The position numbers and the translations under genes are program-made. Below are positions 16,602-24,910 of a stretch of DNA of 64,000 nt, piece by piece. The stretch's first letter is position 1, and every line of letters begins with the position of its first letter. The notes under the pieces are model-generated. The model ran no database searches. It was not told the DNA's origin and saw nothing but the letters and a program-made list of their open reading frames with translations. Where the stretch lies: positions 1-64,000 of the forward strand of contig JBGVKZ010000027.1 in assembly GCA_045124055.1 (NCBI GenBank), written 5' to 3'. The DNA is from CALZKI01 sp045124055 (GTDB taxonomy: Bacteria > Bacillota > Clostridia > Lachnospirales > Lachnospiraceae).

Positions 16602-18083
16602 ATGAAAAAACAAAAATTGACTCCAGAACAGTATAAGCGTTCTAACAAAACTATGCTTTTGATTTTGACTATTTGCTATTTGATTTTTGGTGGTGTTGAA
16701 CTCAGTAACATTATGAAAGCCGGCGATGTTGCCACTATGGCAATCGTACGATGCGTTGTTTATGTGGTAATGATTTTAGTATCAGCACTTTTTGTAAAAT
16801 TGCTAGGTGAGAAAAAAGCTGGTATGCTTTGTCTGGCATTTGGATTCTTATTTACATACACAGTTCTTGTGTTTGGTAATGGTGCGGGAACTTTGATTAT
16901 GGCGTTGCCTGCAATTACTGGTTTTATGGTTTACTTAAATGCACCACTGGTGGTGATTGGTTGTGCTTGTGCAGTTATTATTGCTATTGTAAAGAGTGTA
17001 CTTTGTCAATTGGCTGGCGACAGTGTTTCTTTTGGTTTTGCTAATGTAGCTGTTATGGGTTCCATTGTAGCAACACTCAGTGCTTGGCGTACAGTTGACC
17101 TTTTAATTCGCAATAGTAAGGAAAATCAGGCGGCTATCGAAAAAGAAGCAGTTCATCGTGCAGAAGTAGCCACTACCGTTAGTGGTATTGTGGAAAAATT
17201 GGATACAGACTTCCATGAAGTTTTAGATAAGCTTGGTAGTATCAATGAATCGATTGATTCCGCACATATGTCTATGGAACAGATTGCAGAAAGCTCAGAA
17301 AATACGGCAGAGGCAATTAGCCATCAGGCAGAAATGACAGGTCAGATTCAGGTAAGACTTGAAAATACTAATGAAACAGCAGAACAGGCAAAAGCGGTTA
17401 CAGACAAGTTGAAAGAAACTGTTGTAAATGGTAAACAAATGGCAGACGACCTTCAGCAGAAATCTGTTTTAGTAGACCAGAATACAGCAAGAATTTCCGA
17501 AACCGTAGAATTACTTGTTCAGAATGTGCAGAAGGTATCAAGCATCACAGAGTCTATTTTAAGTATTTCATCTCAGACCAATTTACTTGCTTTGAATGCA
17601 AGTATTGAAGCAGCAAGAGCCGGTGAAGCAGGAAAAGGTTTCGCAGTAGTTGCTGACCAGATTAGAACACTTGCAGAAGAAACAAAAGTTTCAACAGAAA
17701 AAATTACAGATATTATTAGTGAATTAACTTCAGTTACCAACGAAACACAGGCTGAATTGGAAGCTTCCGTAGAAAGTATAGCAATTCAGAGACAGCGTGT
17801 AGAAGAAGTAACAGCAAGCTTTAATACCGTAGAAGAAGGTATGAATGAATTGGAAAGCGGTGTAGACAGCATCAGCAATGAAGTAGAAGAAGTATTAAAT
17901 GCTAATAAGAAAATTGTAGAAAGTATTTCTACTTTATCTGCCGCATCAGAAGAAGTATTGGCAGGTACACAGATGAGTAAAGAAACCATCGATAGTGCAT
18001 GTGATGATTTACATAGCTTCTCAGAAACCGTAGAAGGTACTTTTGAACAGTTGCAGATTTTGAAAAATGCATCAGAAGCATAA
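16602..18083 (+). CDS. methyl-accepting chemotaxis protein without extracellular ligand domain
   Basis: The 493-residue protein has about six hydrophobic helices in its first 185 residues and no sizeable outside domain, then a long coiled coil. The hairpin tip SSQTNLLALNASIEAARAGE is the invariant CheA/CheW-binding motif of chemoreceptors. No flagellar or che genes occur in the window. It is a single-gene unit placed between sensor kinase loci. Sensing may occur through the membrane domain. Confidence 0.92.
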   Translation: MKKQKLTPEQYKRSNKTMLLILTICYLIFGGVELSNIMKAGDVATMAIVRCVVYVVMILVSALFVKLLGEKKAGMLCLAFGFLFTYTVLVFGNGAGTLIMALPAITGFMVYLNAPLVVIGCACAVIIAIVKSVLCQLAGDSVSFGFANVAVMGSIVATLSAWRTVDLLIRNSKENQAAIEKEAVHRAEVATTVSGIVEKLDTDFHEVLDKLGSINESIDSAHMSMEQIAESSENTAEAISHQAEMTGQIQVRLENTNETAEQAKAVTDKLKETVVNGKQMADDLQQKSVLVDQNTARISETVELLVQNVQKVSSITESILSISSQTNLLALNASIEAARAGEAGKGFAVVADQIRTLAEETKVSTEKITDIISELTSVTNETQAELEASVESIAIQRQRVEEVTASFNTVEEGMNELESGVDSISNEVEEVLNANKKIVESISTLSAASEEVLAGTQMSKETIDSACDDLHSFSETVEGTFEQLQILKNASEA

Positions 18084-18099
18084 GGAAAGAACTTGTAAG

Positions 18100-18134
18100 G
18101 AGCCGTTGCAATAGGTAACGGCTCTATTTTTTTT
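18100..18134 (+). terminator. terminator of the chemotaxis receptor gene
   Basis: GAGCCGTT at 18100-18107 pairs with AACGGCTC at 18117-18124, followed by a run of eight T residues. Confidence 0.85.
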
Positions 18135-18174
18135 GCGTATATTAAAAGTAAGAGCAAATGTAAGGTATGATAAA

Positions 18175-19071
18175 ATGAGCCATTATACACTATTATCTTT
18201 AGAAACACATCTGTTTTTTGCGAGAATCATGAAGGAACACGGACTATTTTTAGAAGCAGGTTTTCCTTGTGTGAATACAGAATGGATACAAAAGGCGGAT
18301 TGGTTTAAAACACAGTTTGAAGAAGTGCTAAGAGATACCGTGGCACTTAGCAATGGTAGAATCAGTCGAGGGGTAGTTCGCTCTGGAGAATTGGTGACGG
18401 AATTTACTTTAGATGCAGAAAAATGTACAGAACACTTAAGCGGCGTAGCCATTGATACCCAAATTACAGAAAGAGAAATGGAGTTACGTCCTGGAAATAC
18501 GTCTAACGAAAGCAGAGAATTTGTACGAGTGATTCATTTGTTGAATCAAAGAACCCTAGAACTATTAGAAAAGTTCATTTGTTTCAAAGAAGATATATTA
18601 AAAGAAGTAAAGACTGGCAACTTATTTAATGCCAATTATCCGCTTCTTATTGAACACATTTTAAGAGAAGCCAAATTGTATCGTGCAACTTTACAGGAAT
18701 TGCAGGAAAACAGACAGCTGTCTTATCAATGTATTCGGGATACTGAGAAATTCTGGAATCAGATTATGATGGAGCACGCACTTTTTATCCGTGGATTATT
18801 AGACCCATCGGAAGAAAAATTGATTGAAACAGCAAATGAGTTTGCTATGGAATATAAGGAACTTTTAGAAAGAGCCAGAAGACAGGATTGTAGGGCTATG
18901 GGACTTACAGAGGAAACACTGGAGGAAACCCGTAAATATCGTGATTTCAAAGCTACGGGAACGGAGGGTATCCTAAAATGCGAAATTGCATCAATTATTT
19001 TGCCACTGTTGGCAGACCACGTATTGCGTGAAGCCAATCACTATATCAGATTATTGGAAATGGCAGATTAA
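18175..19071 (+). CDS. DUF2935 family protein (hemerythrin-like four-helix bundles)
   Basis: The 298-residue protein shows two similar halves, each opening with a helix of the type LFFARIMKEHGLFL or FWNQIMMEHALFIRG. Histidines and glutamates recur at EH, EHILREAKLY and DHVLREANHY, the pattern of the DUF2935 family, thought to bind metals in ferritin/hemerythrin-like bundles. I chose ATG 18175 because AAGG lies 9 bp upstream and the conserved part starts there; a longer frame begins in the preceding terminator. Single-gene unit. Biochemical role unknown. Confidence 0.72.
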   Translation: MSHYTLLSLETHLFFARIMKEHGLFLEAGFPCVNTEWIQKADWFKTQFEEVLRDTVALSNGRISRGVVRSGELVTEFTLDAEKCTEHLSGVAIDTQITEREMELRPGNTSNESREFVRVIHLLNQRTLELLEKFICFKEDILKEVKTGNLFNANYPLLIEHILREAKLYRATLQELQENRQLSYQCIRDTEKFWNQIMMEHALFIRGLLDPSEEKLIETANEFAMEYKELLERARRQDCRAMGLTEETLEETRKYRDFKATGTEGILKCEIASIILPLLADHVLREANHYIRLLEMAD

Positions 19072-19080
19072 AAAGCAGGA

Positions 19081-19107
19081 AGATTGTGCAAATGCACAAT
19101 CTTTTTT
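19081..19107 (+). terminator. terminator of the DUF2935 gene
   Basis: AGATTGTGC at 19081-19089 pairs with GCACAATCT at 19094-19102 over a 4-base loop and is followed by six T residues. Confidence 0.88.
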
Positions 19108-19119
19108 GCGGGATAAATA

Positions 19120-19148
19120 TTGAACAAAAGTACTATTCGCCTTATAAT
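19120..19148 (+). promoter_or_regulatory. promoter of the second hybrid kinase locus
   Basis: TTGAAC at 19120-19125 and a perfect TATAAT at 19143-19148 are 17 bp apart. The promoter looks intact although the genes behind it carry lesions. Confidence 0.75.
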
Positions 19149-19197
19149 ATTTTTGTAGCTATATTGAAAGCAAATAGGTATTTTATGAGGGAAGAAA

Positions 19198-21705
19198 ATG
19201 GAAACTATAAAAGAACATAAACTCATGCTTATCTTAAAAAGAATTTTCTTAATTTTGACCACGGCTATATGCTTATATTTTATTCTAGGTCAGATTTTCC
19301 TTTCTTATGAACGAAAAGAAGAAGACAGTAATTATCGCACTTATTCAGACGGCTGGATTTGGGTCAAGGAAGATGGAACGAAAGAAGAACTTCAAATTCC
19401 GGGCAAATGTAAAGCGGAACGAAATGAATTAATTGTGGTGGAGAACACGCTACCAGAAGATGTGGAAGATAACGTGTATTTGTGTGTTCGTAGTTCTAAA
19501 CAGGAAATGAAAATTTACATAGATGGTGTGCTAAGGCAGGAATATACAACGAAGGACACCAGACTTTTTGGTAAAGTCAGTGCTGTGGCGTGGGTCTTCA
19601 TTGAATTACAGTCAGAAGACGCTGGCAAAGAAATTCGTATGGAAATTCAGACAGATTCCTCGTATAGTGGGGTGTTCCATGACATTCATTATGGAGATAA
19701 ATGGGCAATCTGGAGTGAATTTTTTAAAGGAAATGGTATAGAACTGATTATTGGTTTATTTATGCTTGTCTTAGGTGTGGCTACGATTGTCATTAGCTTT
19801 GCCTTAAAAACCAGTTATAAAAAGAACATTGAAATGGAGTATTTAGGCTGGGGCGTGTTTTTGGCTGCCATTTGGATACTGGCCAACTCTGTGTTCCGAC
19901 AGGTGCTATTTCCAAGCGTTTCCGTCATCAGTGATATTGCATTTTTTATGGTAATGCTTCTGGCCATTCCGTTTATGCTGTACCTAAATGGTGTGCAAAA
20001 AGAAAGATATTGGAAAGCGTATAGTGTGGCTATTTTATTGAATATAGTAGATACCATTGTTTGTACGATTTTGCACGTAACAAACTTGGTGGATTTTTCT
20101 GATACGATTAAATATATGGGTATGATTGCCGGACTTTCTATTGTGCTTATGGCATTTACTCTGATTCGAGACATTTTTATTGGAAAGATTAAAGAGTATA
20201 GACTGGTAGCTATTGGTATCGCCTGTATTTGTTTGGCATCAGTTATTCAGCTTGTCATTTACTTTAGATGGACGAATCAGTTTAGTGGTTCGGTCATTGC
20301 GGTAGGACTTGTATTCGTGCTCATTATTTCCTTTATTAACACAATGAAGGATGTACTAAATACAGAAAGAGAAAAGCAAAAGGCAGTTATGTCGAATGAG
20401 GCAAAGAGTAAATTCCTTGCGAATATGTCCCACGAAATTCGTACTCCAATCAATGCGGTTTTAGGTATGGACGCTATGATTTTAAGAGAGTGTAAAGATG
20501 AAAGTATTAGAGAATACGCATTGAATATTCAAAATGCAGGACAAACTCTACTGAGTCTGATTAATGATATTTTGGACTTTTCAAAAATTGAATCCGGAAA
20601 AATGGAAATTATTCCAGTAGAATATGACTTTAGCAGTATGATACATGATGTAGTCAATATGATTATGATGAAAGCTGAAGATAAGGGACTTGAAATGAAG
20701 GTTTCGGTAGAAAAAACTTTGCCATTTCGAGTATATGGAGACGAAGTTCGTATTAGGCAAATCCTGATTAATCTTTTGACCAATGCTGTAAAATATACAA
20801 AAGAAGGCGGTTTTAGTCTAAGTGTTGGTGGAAAAATGGAAGGCGAGGACGTTGTACTCGATTTTGCAGTAGTAGACACCGGCATTGGAATTAAGCCGGA
20901 AGATATCAAAAAATTATTTGCTCGCTTTGAAAGAATTGAAGAAGATAGAAATCGCAATATTGAAGGCACAGGGCTTGGAATGAGCATTACAATGCAACTT
21001 CTAAAGCTTATGAATAGCGAATTAAAGGTAGAAAGCGAATATGGAGTAGGCTCCAAATTTTTCTTTACCTTAAGACAAAGAGTTATTAATGCTGAGCCCA
21101 TTGGGGATTTGGAAGAACGTATTAAAAAAATGCCTTCAGAATATAAATATTCCGTTTCCTTTGTTGCTCCAAAGGCAAAAGTGCTGGTGGTAGATGATAA
21201 TTTGATGAACCGAAAAGTATTTATGAGCCTTTTAAAACAGACCAAGATTCAAATTGATGAGACGGAAAGTGGAAAAGAGTGTCTTACACTCGTTGGGGAA
21301 AACCATTATGATATCATATTCCTTGACCATATGATGCCAGAAATGGACGGCGTGGAAACCCTGCACCATATGAAAGAATTGGAGGATTATCCTTGTAAGA
21401 ATACACCTGTTGTGGCACTGACAGCCAATGCCATTCAAGGAGCAAAAGAGATGTATTTACGGGAAGGCTTTGATGATTTCCTATCCAAACCAATTCAGCC
21501 GGAAAAACTGGAAAAAATGATTGTTAATCTGCTACCAGAAGACCTGGTTATGTATGAAACAAGTGAAAAAGAGAACACGTTAGAAGAAAAAACGAAGATA
21601 TTACATTACCAGATATCGAAGGAATCGACTGGAATAGTGCCTTGTTACATATTCCGGATAAAGAAATGCTGTTGGATTCTGTATACGATTTCTATTCTAC
21701 AATGA
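19198..21705 (+). CDS. hybrid histidine kinase, frameshifted before its Hpt domain
   Basis: As read, the chain is 835 residues: a first membrane helix, an outside jelly-roll-like domain (about residues 45-175, 7TMR-DISM-like), seven membrane helices, a kinase core with H412 in MSHEIRTPINAV, an ATPase domain and a receiver with D710 in FLDHMMPEMDG. The last 35 residues, after EEKTK, have no homology. The lost continuation LPDIEGIDWNSALLH lies in the -1 frame from 21606 and joins the Hpt frame. One more A in the A6 run at 21587-21592 would restore a single protein, as in the paralog at 27319. Sequencing error, decay or slippage could explain it. Confidence 0.85.
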   Translation: METIKEHKLMLILKRIFLILTTAICLYFILGQIFLSYERKEEDSNYRTYSDGWIWVKEDGTKEELQIPGKCKAERNELIVVENTLPEDVEDNVYLCVRSSKQEMKIYIDGVLRQEYTTKDTRLFGKVSAVAWVFIELQSEDAGKEIRMEIQTDSSYSGVFHDIHYGDKWAIWSEFFKGNGIELIIGLFMLVLGVATIVISFALKTSYKKNIEMEYLGWGVFLAAIWILANSVFRQVLFPSVSVISDIAFFMVMLLAIPFMLYLNGVQKERYWKAYSVAILLNIVDTIVCTILHVTNLVDFSDTIKYMGMIAGLSIVLMAFTLIRDIFIGKIKEYRLVAIGIACICLASVIQLVIYFRWTNQFSGSVIAVGLVFVLIISFINTMKDVLNTEREKQKAVMSNEAKSKFLANMSHEIRTPINAVLGMDAMILRECKDESIREYALNIQNAGQTLLSLINDILDFSKIESGKMEIIPVEYDFSSMIHDVVNMIMMKAEDKGLEMKVSVEKTLPFRVYGDEVRIRQILINLLTNAVKYTKEGGFSLSVGGKMEGEDVVLDFAVVDTGIGIKPEDIKKLFARFERIEEDRNRNIEGTGLGMSITMQLLKLMNSELKVESEYGVGSKFFFTLRQRVINAEPIGDLEERIKKMPSEYKYSVSFVAPKAKVLVVDDNLMNRKVFMSLLKQTKIQIDETESGKECLTLVGENHYDIIFLDHMMPEMDGVETLHHMKELEDYPCKNTPVVALTANAIQGAKEMYLREGFDDFLSKPIQPEKLEKMIVNLLPEDLVMYETSEKENTLEEKTKILHYQISKESTGIVPCYIFRIKKCCWILYTISILQ

Positions 21706-22196
21706 AGGGTGAAGCAGATTATTTGCAAAAGTGTTACGAACAACTTGACAGGGGCGAGGAAAACCTAGACAATTATCGTATTAAGGTACACGCAATGAAA
21801 AGTTCGTCTGCTCTCATTGGTGCTAATGGGTTAAGCGAAATGGCAAAAACCCTGGAGTTTGCCGCAAAAGATGGAGATAAAGAGACTATTTATCGCCTGA
21901 CAGAAGAATTTTTGGAAACTTGGCGTAGCTATAAAGAAAAATTATCTGTTTGTATCAAAGAAGAAGAAAAAACGGAAATTCAGAATATGTCGTTGGTGAC
22001 AGAAAAGCTACAGCTTTTGCAGGAAGCTATGGAAAATATGGACGTTGATATGGCAGATGATTTGATGAAAGAATTACGCCAGTATCAATATGAAGAAACT
22101 CTTGGAGAAAAAATAGAGAATCTTGCCACTGCAGTAGTTAACCTGGACTCAGACAGTGTGGCAGAAATTGTAGATGAAATTTTGAGTCAGATATAA
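21642..22196 (+). CDS. Hpt phosphotransfer segment cut off from the upstream kinase by a frameshift
   Basis: The frame encodes the C-terminal part of the preceding hybrid kinase: an Hpt helix bundle with phospho-acceptor H50 in KVHAMKSSSALIG, then a helical tail with LRQYQYEETLGEKIEN that is mirrored by the small gene at 29603. The homologous sequence starts upstream at about 21567, but the first possible start in frame is TTG 21642 and no proper ribosome site exists. It is therefore most simply the rest of the broken kinase gene. Independent translation as a trans-acting Hpt is less likely but possible. Confidence 0.7.
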   Translation: MLHIPDKEMLLDSVYDFYSTMKGEADYLQKCYEQLDRGEENLDNYRIKVHAMKSSSALIGANGLSEMAKTLEFAAKDGDKETIYRLTEEFLETWRSYKEKLSVCIKEEEKTEIQNMSLVTEKLQLLQEAMENMDVDMADDLMKELRQYQYEETLGEKIENLATAVVNLDSDSVAEIVDEILSQI

Positions 22197-22206
22197 GGAG
22201 GATAAT

Positions 22207-22476
22207 ATGTATCGAATTTTAATACTTGGTAAATTGGACAGAATAGCAGAAGAACTGTATAAATGTCTGAATCGTTCCTACCGTGTACAATTTTGCACGG
22301 ATACAAATGAAACGATGCAAAATATGATGCGAATTGTAAAACCGGATATGGTAATGATTAATGCCGCAGAACAAGGGGACATAGGAGAAAATGTATTTGA
22401 ATTTTTACATAACTTTTATTTACATCTTCCGGTTGTTGTGGTGGGAAAAAAGGAAAATTGTGATTGCTATAACTAA
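22207..22476 (+). pseudogene. degenerate receiver domain ended by an in-frame TAA
   Basis: AAGGAGG precedes ATG 22207. The 89 codons give a receiver-like fold (RILILGKLDRIAEEL, then PDMVMINAAEQGD) in which the phospho-acceptor aspartate is replaced. Translation stops at TAA 22474-22476, but the same frame goes on without a break through YYNGDNVIPMYRPV into the receiver at 22504. The original gene was thus a two-receiver protein of about 262 residues, like the one at 15574-16332. A single C-to-T change (CAA to TAA) would explain the stop. Confidence 0.65.
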
Positions 22477-22503
22477 TATTACAATGGCGATAATGTCATT
22501 CCA

Positions 22504-22995
22504 ATGTACCGCCCGGTGAGTACTAGCGTTGTTTTAGAACAGTGTGCTAAGATTTTAGCAGAAGGCAGATATGTGGAACAAAGTGCTCCAAAAGAAGAAG
22601 TAAAGGCAAAACATATTTTAATTGTAGATGACAGTGCAGTAACCCTTCGTAGCGTAAAATCTTTATTAGATAAAAAATATCGAGTATCCGTAGCTACTTC
22701 TGGAGAAATGGCCATTAAGTCTATGCAAAGAAATCTTCCGGATATGGTTTTATTGGACTATGAGATGCCAGGGTGCGACGGAAAAGAAACCCTTGAAATG
22801 ATTCGTAGCGATGAGGCATTAAAAGATATTCCGGTAATGTTCTTGACAGGTGTTGCAGATAAACAGCATATTGCAGCTGTTTTGCAGCTTAACCCGGTAG
22901 GATATTTGTTAAAACCACCAGAAAAGGAAAAATTATTAGAGGCTATTGAAGAAGTCTTAAATGGCGATGGAAGTAGCTTGATATACAAGATATAG
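22504..22995 (+). CDS. receiver-domain response regulator (second half of interrupted gene)
   Basis: The 163-residue stretch holds an intact receiver: ILIVDDSAVTLRS, then phospho-acceptor in LLDYEMPGCDGKE, FLTGVADK and the lysine in YLLKPPEKEK. It has no output domain. No ribosome site precedes ATG 22504, and it continues in frame from 22207 after one stop codon, so it is likely expressed poorly, if at all, unless the stop is read through. Context and order match the intact two-receiver protein of the first kinase operon. Confidence 0.72.
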   Translation: MYRPVSTSVVLEQCAKILAEGRYVEQSAPKEEVKAKHILIVDDSAVTLRSVKSLLDKKYRVSVATSGEMAIKSMQRNLPDMVLLDYEMPGCDGKETLEMIRSDEALKDIPVMFLTGVADKQHIAAVLQLNPVGYLLKPPEKEKLLEAIEEVLNGDGSSLIYKI

Positions 22996-23011
22996 AATTG
23001 CGGATATTTTA

Positions 23012-23040
23012 TTGACAATATCTTTGGGAAAAGATAGAAT
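23012..23040 (+). promoter_or_regulatory. promoter of the DUF4234 gene
   Basis: TTGACA at 23012-23017 and TAGAAT at 23035-23040 are separated by 17 bp. The start site would be about 20 bp before the GGAGG at 23067. Confidence 0.75.
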
Positions 23041-23078
23041 AAAAGAGGATTTTGATTGATTATTCGGGAGGAAAAAAC

Positions 23079-23579
23079 GTGGACGGAAATTTTAATAACC
23101 AAAACACAAATGGTCAGGGTTATCAACAGCCAGGTTATCAACAGCCAGGTTATCAGACACCTTATCAGCCAATGGGCTTTCAGCCACTTAAAACAAACAG
23201 AGGACTTTGGAAGACCATTCTTCTAAATCTGGTTACTTGTGGTATTTATGGGATTATATTTTACTCATCAGTAGGTGAAAATATCAACCAGATAGCCTCA
23301 AGACGTGATGGAAAGAATACCTTACATTATTGTTTAGTATACTTCTTATTAGGTCCTATTACTTGTGAGATTTTCTCAATCGTTTGGTTACATAGTCTTT
23401 CCAATCGTATCGGTGACGAAGCTCGTGCAAGAGGTATTGCAACCGACTTTGGTGCATCGACATACTGGTTGTGGAATGTTCTTGGTTCACTGATTATTGT
23501 AGGTCCATTTATTTACTTACATAAATTATGTAAAACAATGAATGCACTTTGTGAAAACTATAATAGAATGGGAATCTAA
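23079..23579 (+). CDS. DUF4234 family membrane protein
   Basis: The 166-residue protein has a soluble, Gln/Pro/Tyr-rich N-terminal tail with repeated GYQQP units (15-bp DNA repeats at about 23119-23155), then two or three membrane helices: LLNLVTCGIYGIIFY, YFLLGPITCEIFSIVWLH and VLGSLIIVGPFIYLHKL. The helix with the CGIYGIIFY signature is typical of DUF4234. I chose GTG 23079, with GGAGG 7 bp upstream, over a TTG at 23052 that lies in the leader. The function of the family is unknown. Confidence 0.8.
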   Translation: MDGNFNNQNTNGQGYQQPGYQQPGYQTPYQPMGFQPLKTNRGLWKTILLNLVTCGIYGIIFYSSVGENINQIASRRDGKNTLHYCLVYFLLGPITCEIFSIVWLHSLSNRIGDEARARGIATDFGASTYWLWNVLGSLIIVGPFIYLHKLCKTMNALCENYNRMGI

Positions 23580-23602
23580 TTATTGACAATGATGAAAATA
23601 GA

Positions 23603-23637
23603 TAGAGTGTGTCGTAAGATGCACTCTATTTTATTTT
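23603..23637 (+). terminator. terminator of the DUF4234 gene
   Basis: TAGAGTG at 23603-23609 pairs with CACTCTA at 23622-23628 and TTTTATTTT follows. Confidence 0.65.
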
Positions 23638-23669
23638 CACATTATGGTCCCATAAAATAGAGGGAAAAT

Positions 23670-24833
23670 ATGATACTAAAAAATGGAAAGATATTTGGGG
23701 AAGACAGAGTCTTTCATTGTGGCAATATTACTGTTTTGAATGAAAAAATTGTGCAAATTGAATATTTTGATGACAAAATAAAAGAAAAAAAAGTGACAGT
23801 AGAAGAAAGCGTTCTTAATACGGAAGAAGTGCTTGATTGCACGGATATGTATGTAGTGCCGGGATTTGTAGATATTCATTTTCACGGTTGTATCGGATAT
23901 GATTTTAGCGATGCTTCTTTTTTGGCAATTCACAAAATTTATGAATATCAGCTTCAAAATGGAATAACAAGTATTGTTCCAGCGACGATGACACTTTCAA
24001 AAGAAGAACTAAAGAAGATTTTTCAAATAGCCGGAAAATACGACGAAGAAAATAAAGGTGTGCTTTCGGGCATTACTATGGAAGGTCCTTTTTTATCAAA
24101 GGAAAAAAAAGGGGCACAAAAGGAAGAATATCTTTTGGAGCCGGATTATGAATTTTTTCGGAAAATGAATGATTTATGTAACCATTTAATTAAACAGGTA
24201 GCCATAGCTCCGGAAAAGGATGAAGACTTTTCGTTTATAAAGAAAGCCTCCAAAGATACTGTGGTTTCTTTGGCACATAGTATGGCAGACTATGAAAGGG
24301 CTGGGCAAGCCTTTCAAAATGGTGCAAGTCACGTAACCCACTTATTCAACGGTATGCAGCCTTTTTCCCATAGAGAGCCTGGAATTGTGGGTGCAGCTTT
24401 GGATGAGAAAAACGTATATGTGGAATTGATTTGCGATGGAATACACCTGCATCCTGCTATGGTTCGTGGAATGTTTTCACTCTTTGGGGCAGAACGCATT
24501 TGTATGATTAGCGACAGCATTCGGGCAACGGGAATGCCGGAAGGACAATATACGCTAGGCGGACAGGAGGTCTTTGTAAAAGAAAAGGTGGCAAGACTGA
24601 AAGACGGCACGATTGCCGGAAGTATTTGTAATTTGTATGAATGTTTCAAAGAAGCAGTTTTGCATATGCATATTCCGTTAGAGGAGGCAATTACTTCCTG
24701 CACCATAACCCCGGCAAAATCTTTAGGATTAGAAAAAGAGTGTGGTGTACTTTTAGAAAATAGAAAAGCAGATATTTTGATTTTGGATAGCAACCTAGAC
24801 ATCAAATATGTTTTCAAAAATGGTCACTTATAA
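23670..24833 (+). CDS. nagA: N-acetylglucosamine-6-phosphate deacetylase
   Basis: The 387-residue cytoplasmic enzyme removes acetate from GlcNAc-6-phosphate, feeding amino sugars to glycolysis and wall synthesis. Amidohydrolase motifs are in order: DIHFHG near residue 71, the metal ligand glutamate in TMEGPFLS, histidines in SLAHSMADY and THLFNGMQPFSHREPG, DGIHLHP and the catalytic aspartate in MISDSIRATGM. The length is normal. It stands alone; nagB is not in the window. Confidence 0.93.
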   Translation: MILKNGKIFGEDRVFHCGNITVLNEKIVQIEYFDDKIKEKKVTVEESVLNTEEVLDCTDMYVVPGFVDIHFHGCIGYDFSDASFLAIHKIYEYQLQNGITSIVPATMTLSKEELKKIFQIAGKYDEENKGVLSGITMEGPFLSKEKKGAQKEEYLLEPDYEFFRKMNDLCNHLIKQVAIAPEKDEDFSFIKKASKDTVVSLAHSMADYERAGQAFQNGASHVTHLFNGMQPFSHREPGIVGAALDEKNVYVELICDGIHLHPAMVRGMFSLFGAERICMISDSIRATGMPEGQYTLGGQEVFVKEKVARLKDGTIAGSICNLYECFKEAVLHMHIPLEEAITSCTITPAKSLGLEKECGVLLENRKADILILDSNLDIKYVFKNGHL

Positions 24834-24840
24834 TAAAAAC

Positions 24841-24894
24841 TCCCGTTACAATTTCTCTACGCAATAGGGAATTTGTAACGGGAACTTATTTTTA
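24841..24894. terminator. bidirectional terminator between nagA and trpB
   Basis: TCCCGTTACAA at 24841-24851 pairs with TTGTAACGGGA at 24873-24883; ATTTTT follows on the plus strand and GTTTTTATTA on the minus strand. It serves the two convergent genes. Confidence 0.85.
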
Positions 24895-24910
24895 TAATAG
24901 AGTATTTCTT

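Noticed and set aside
20529..21245. Long minus-strand frame opposite the second kinase
   Set aside because: The 238-codon frame is the shadow of the kinase core; composition is Ser/Pro-rich low complexity and there is no start signal.
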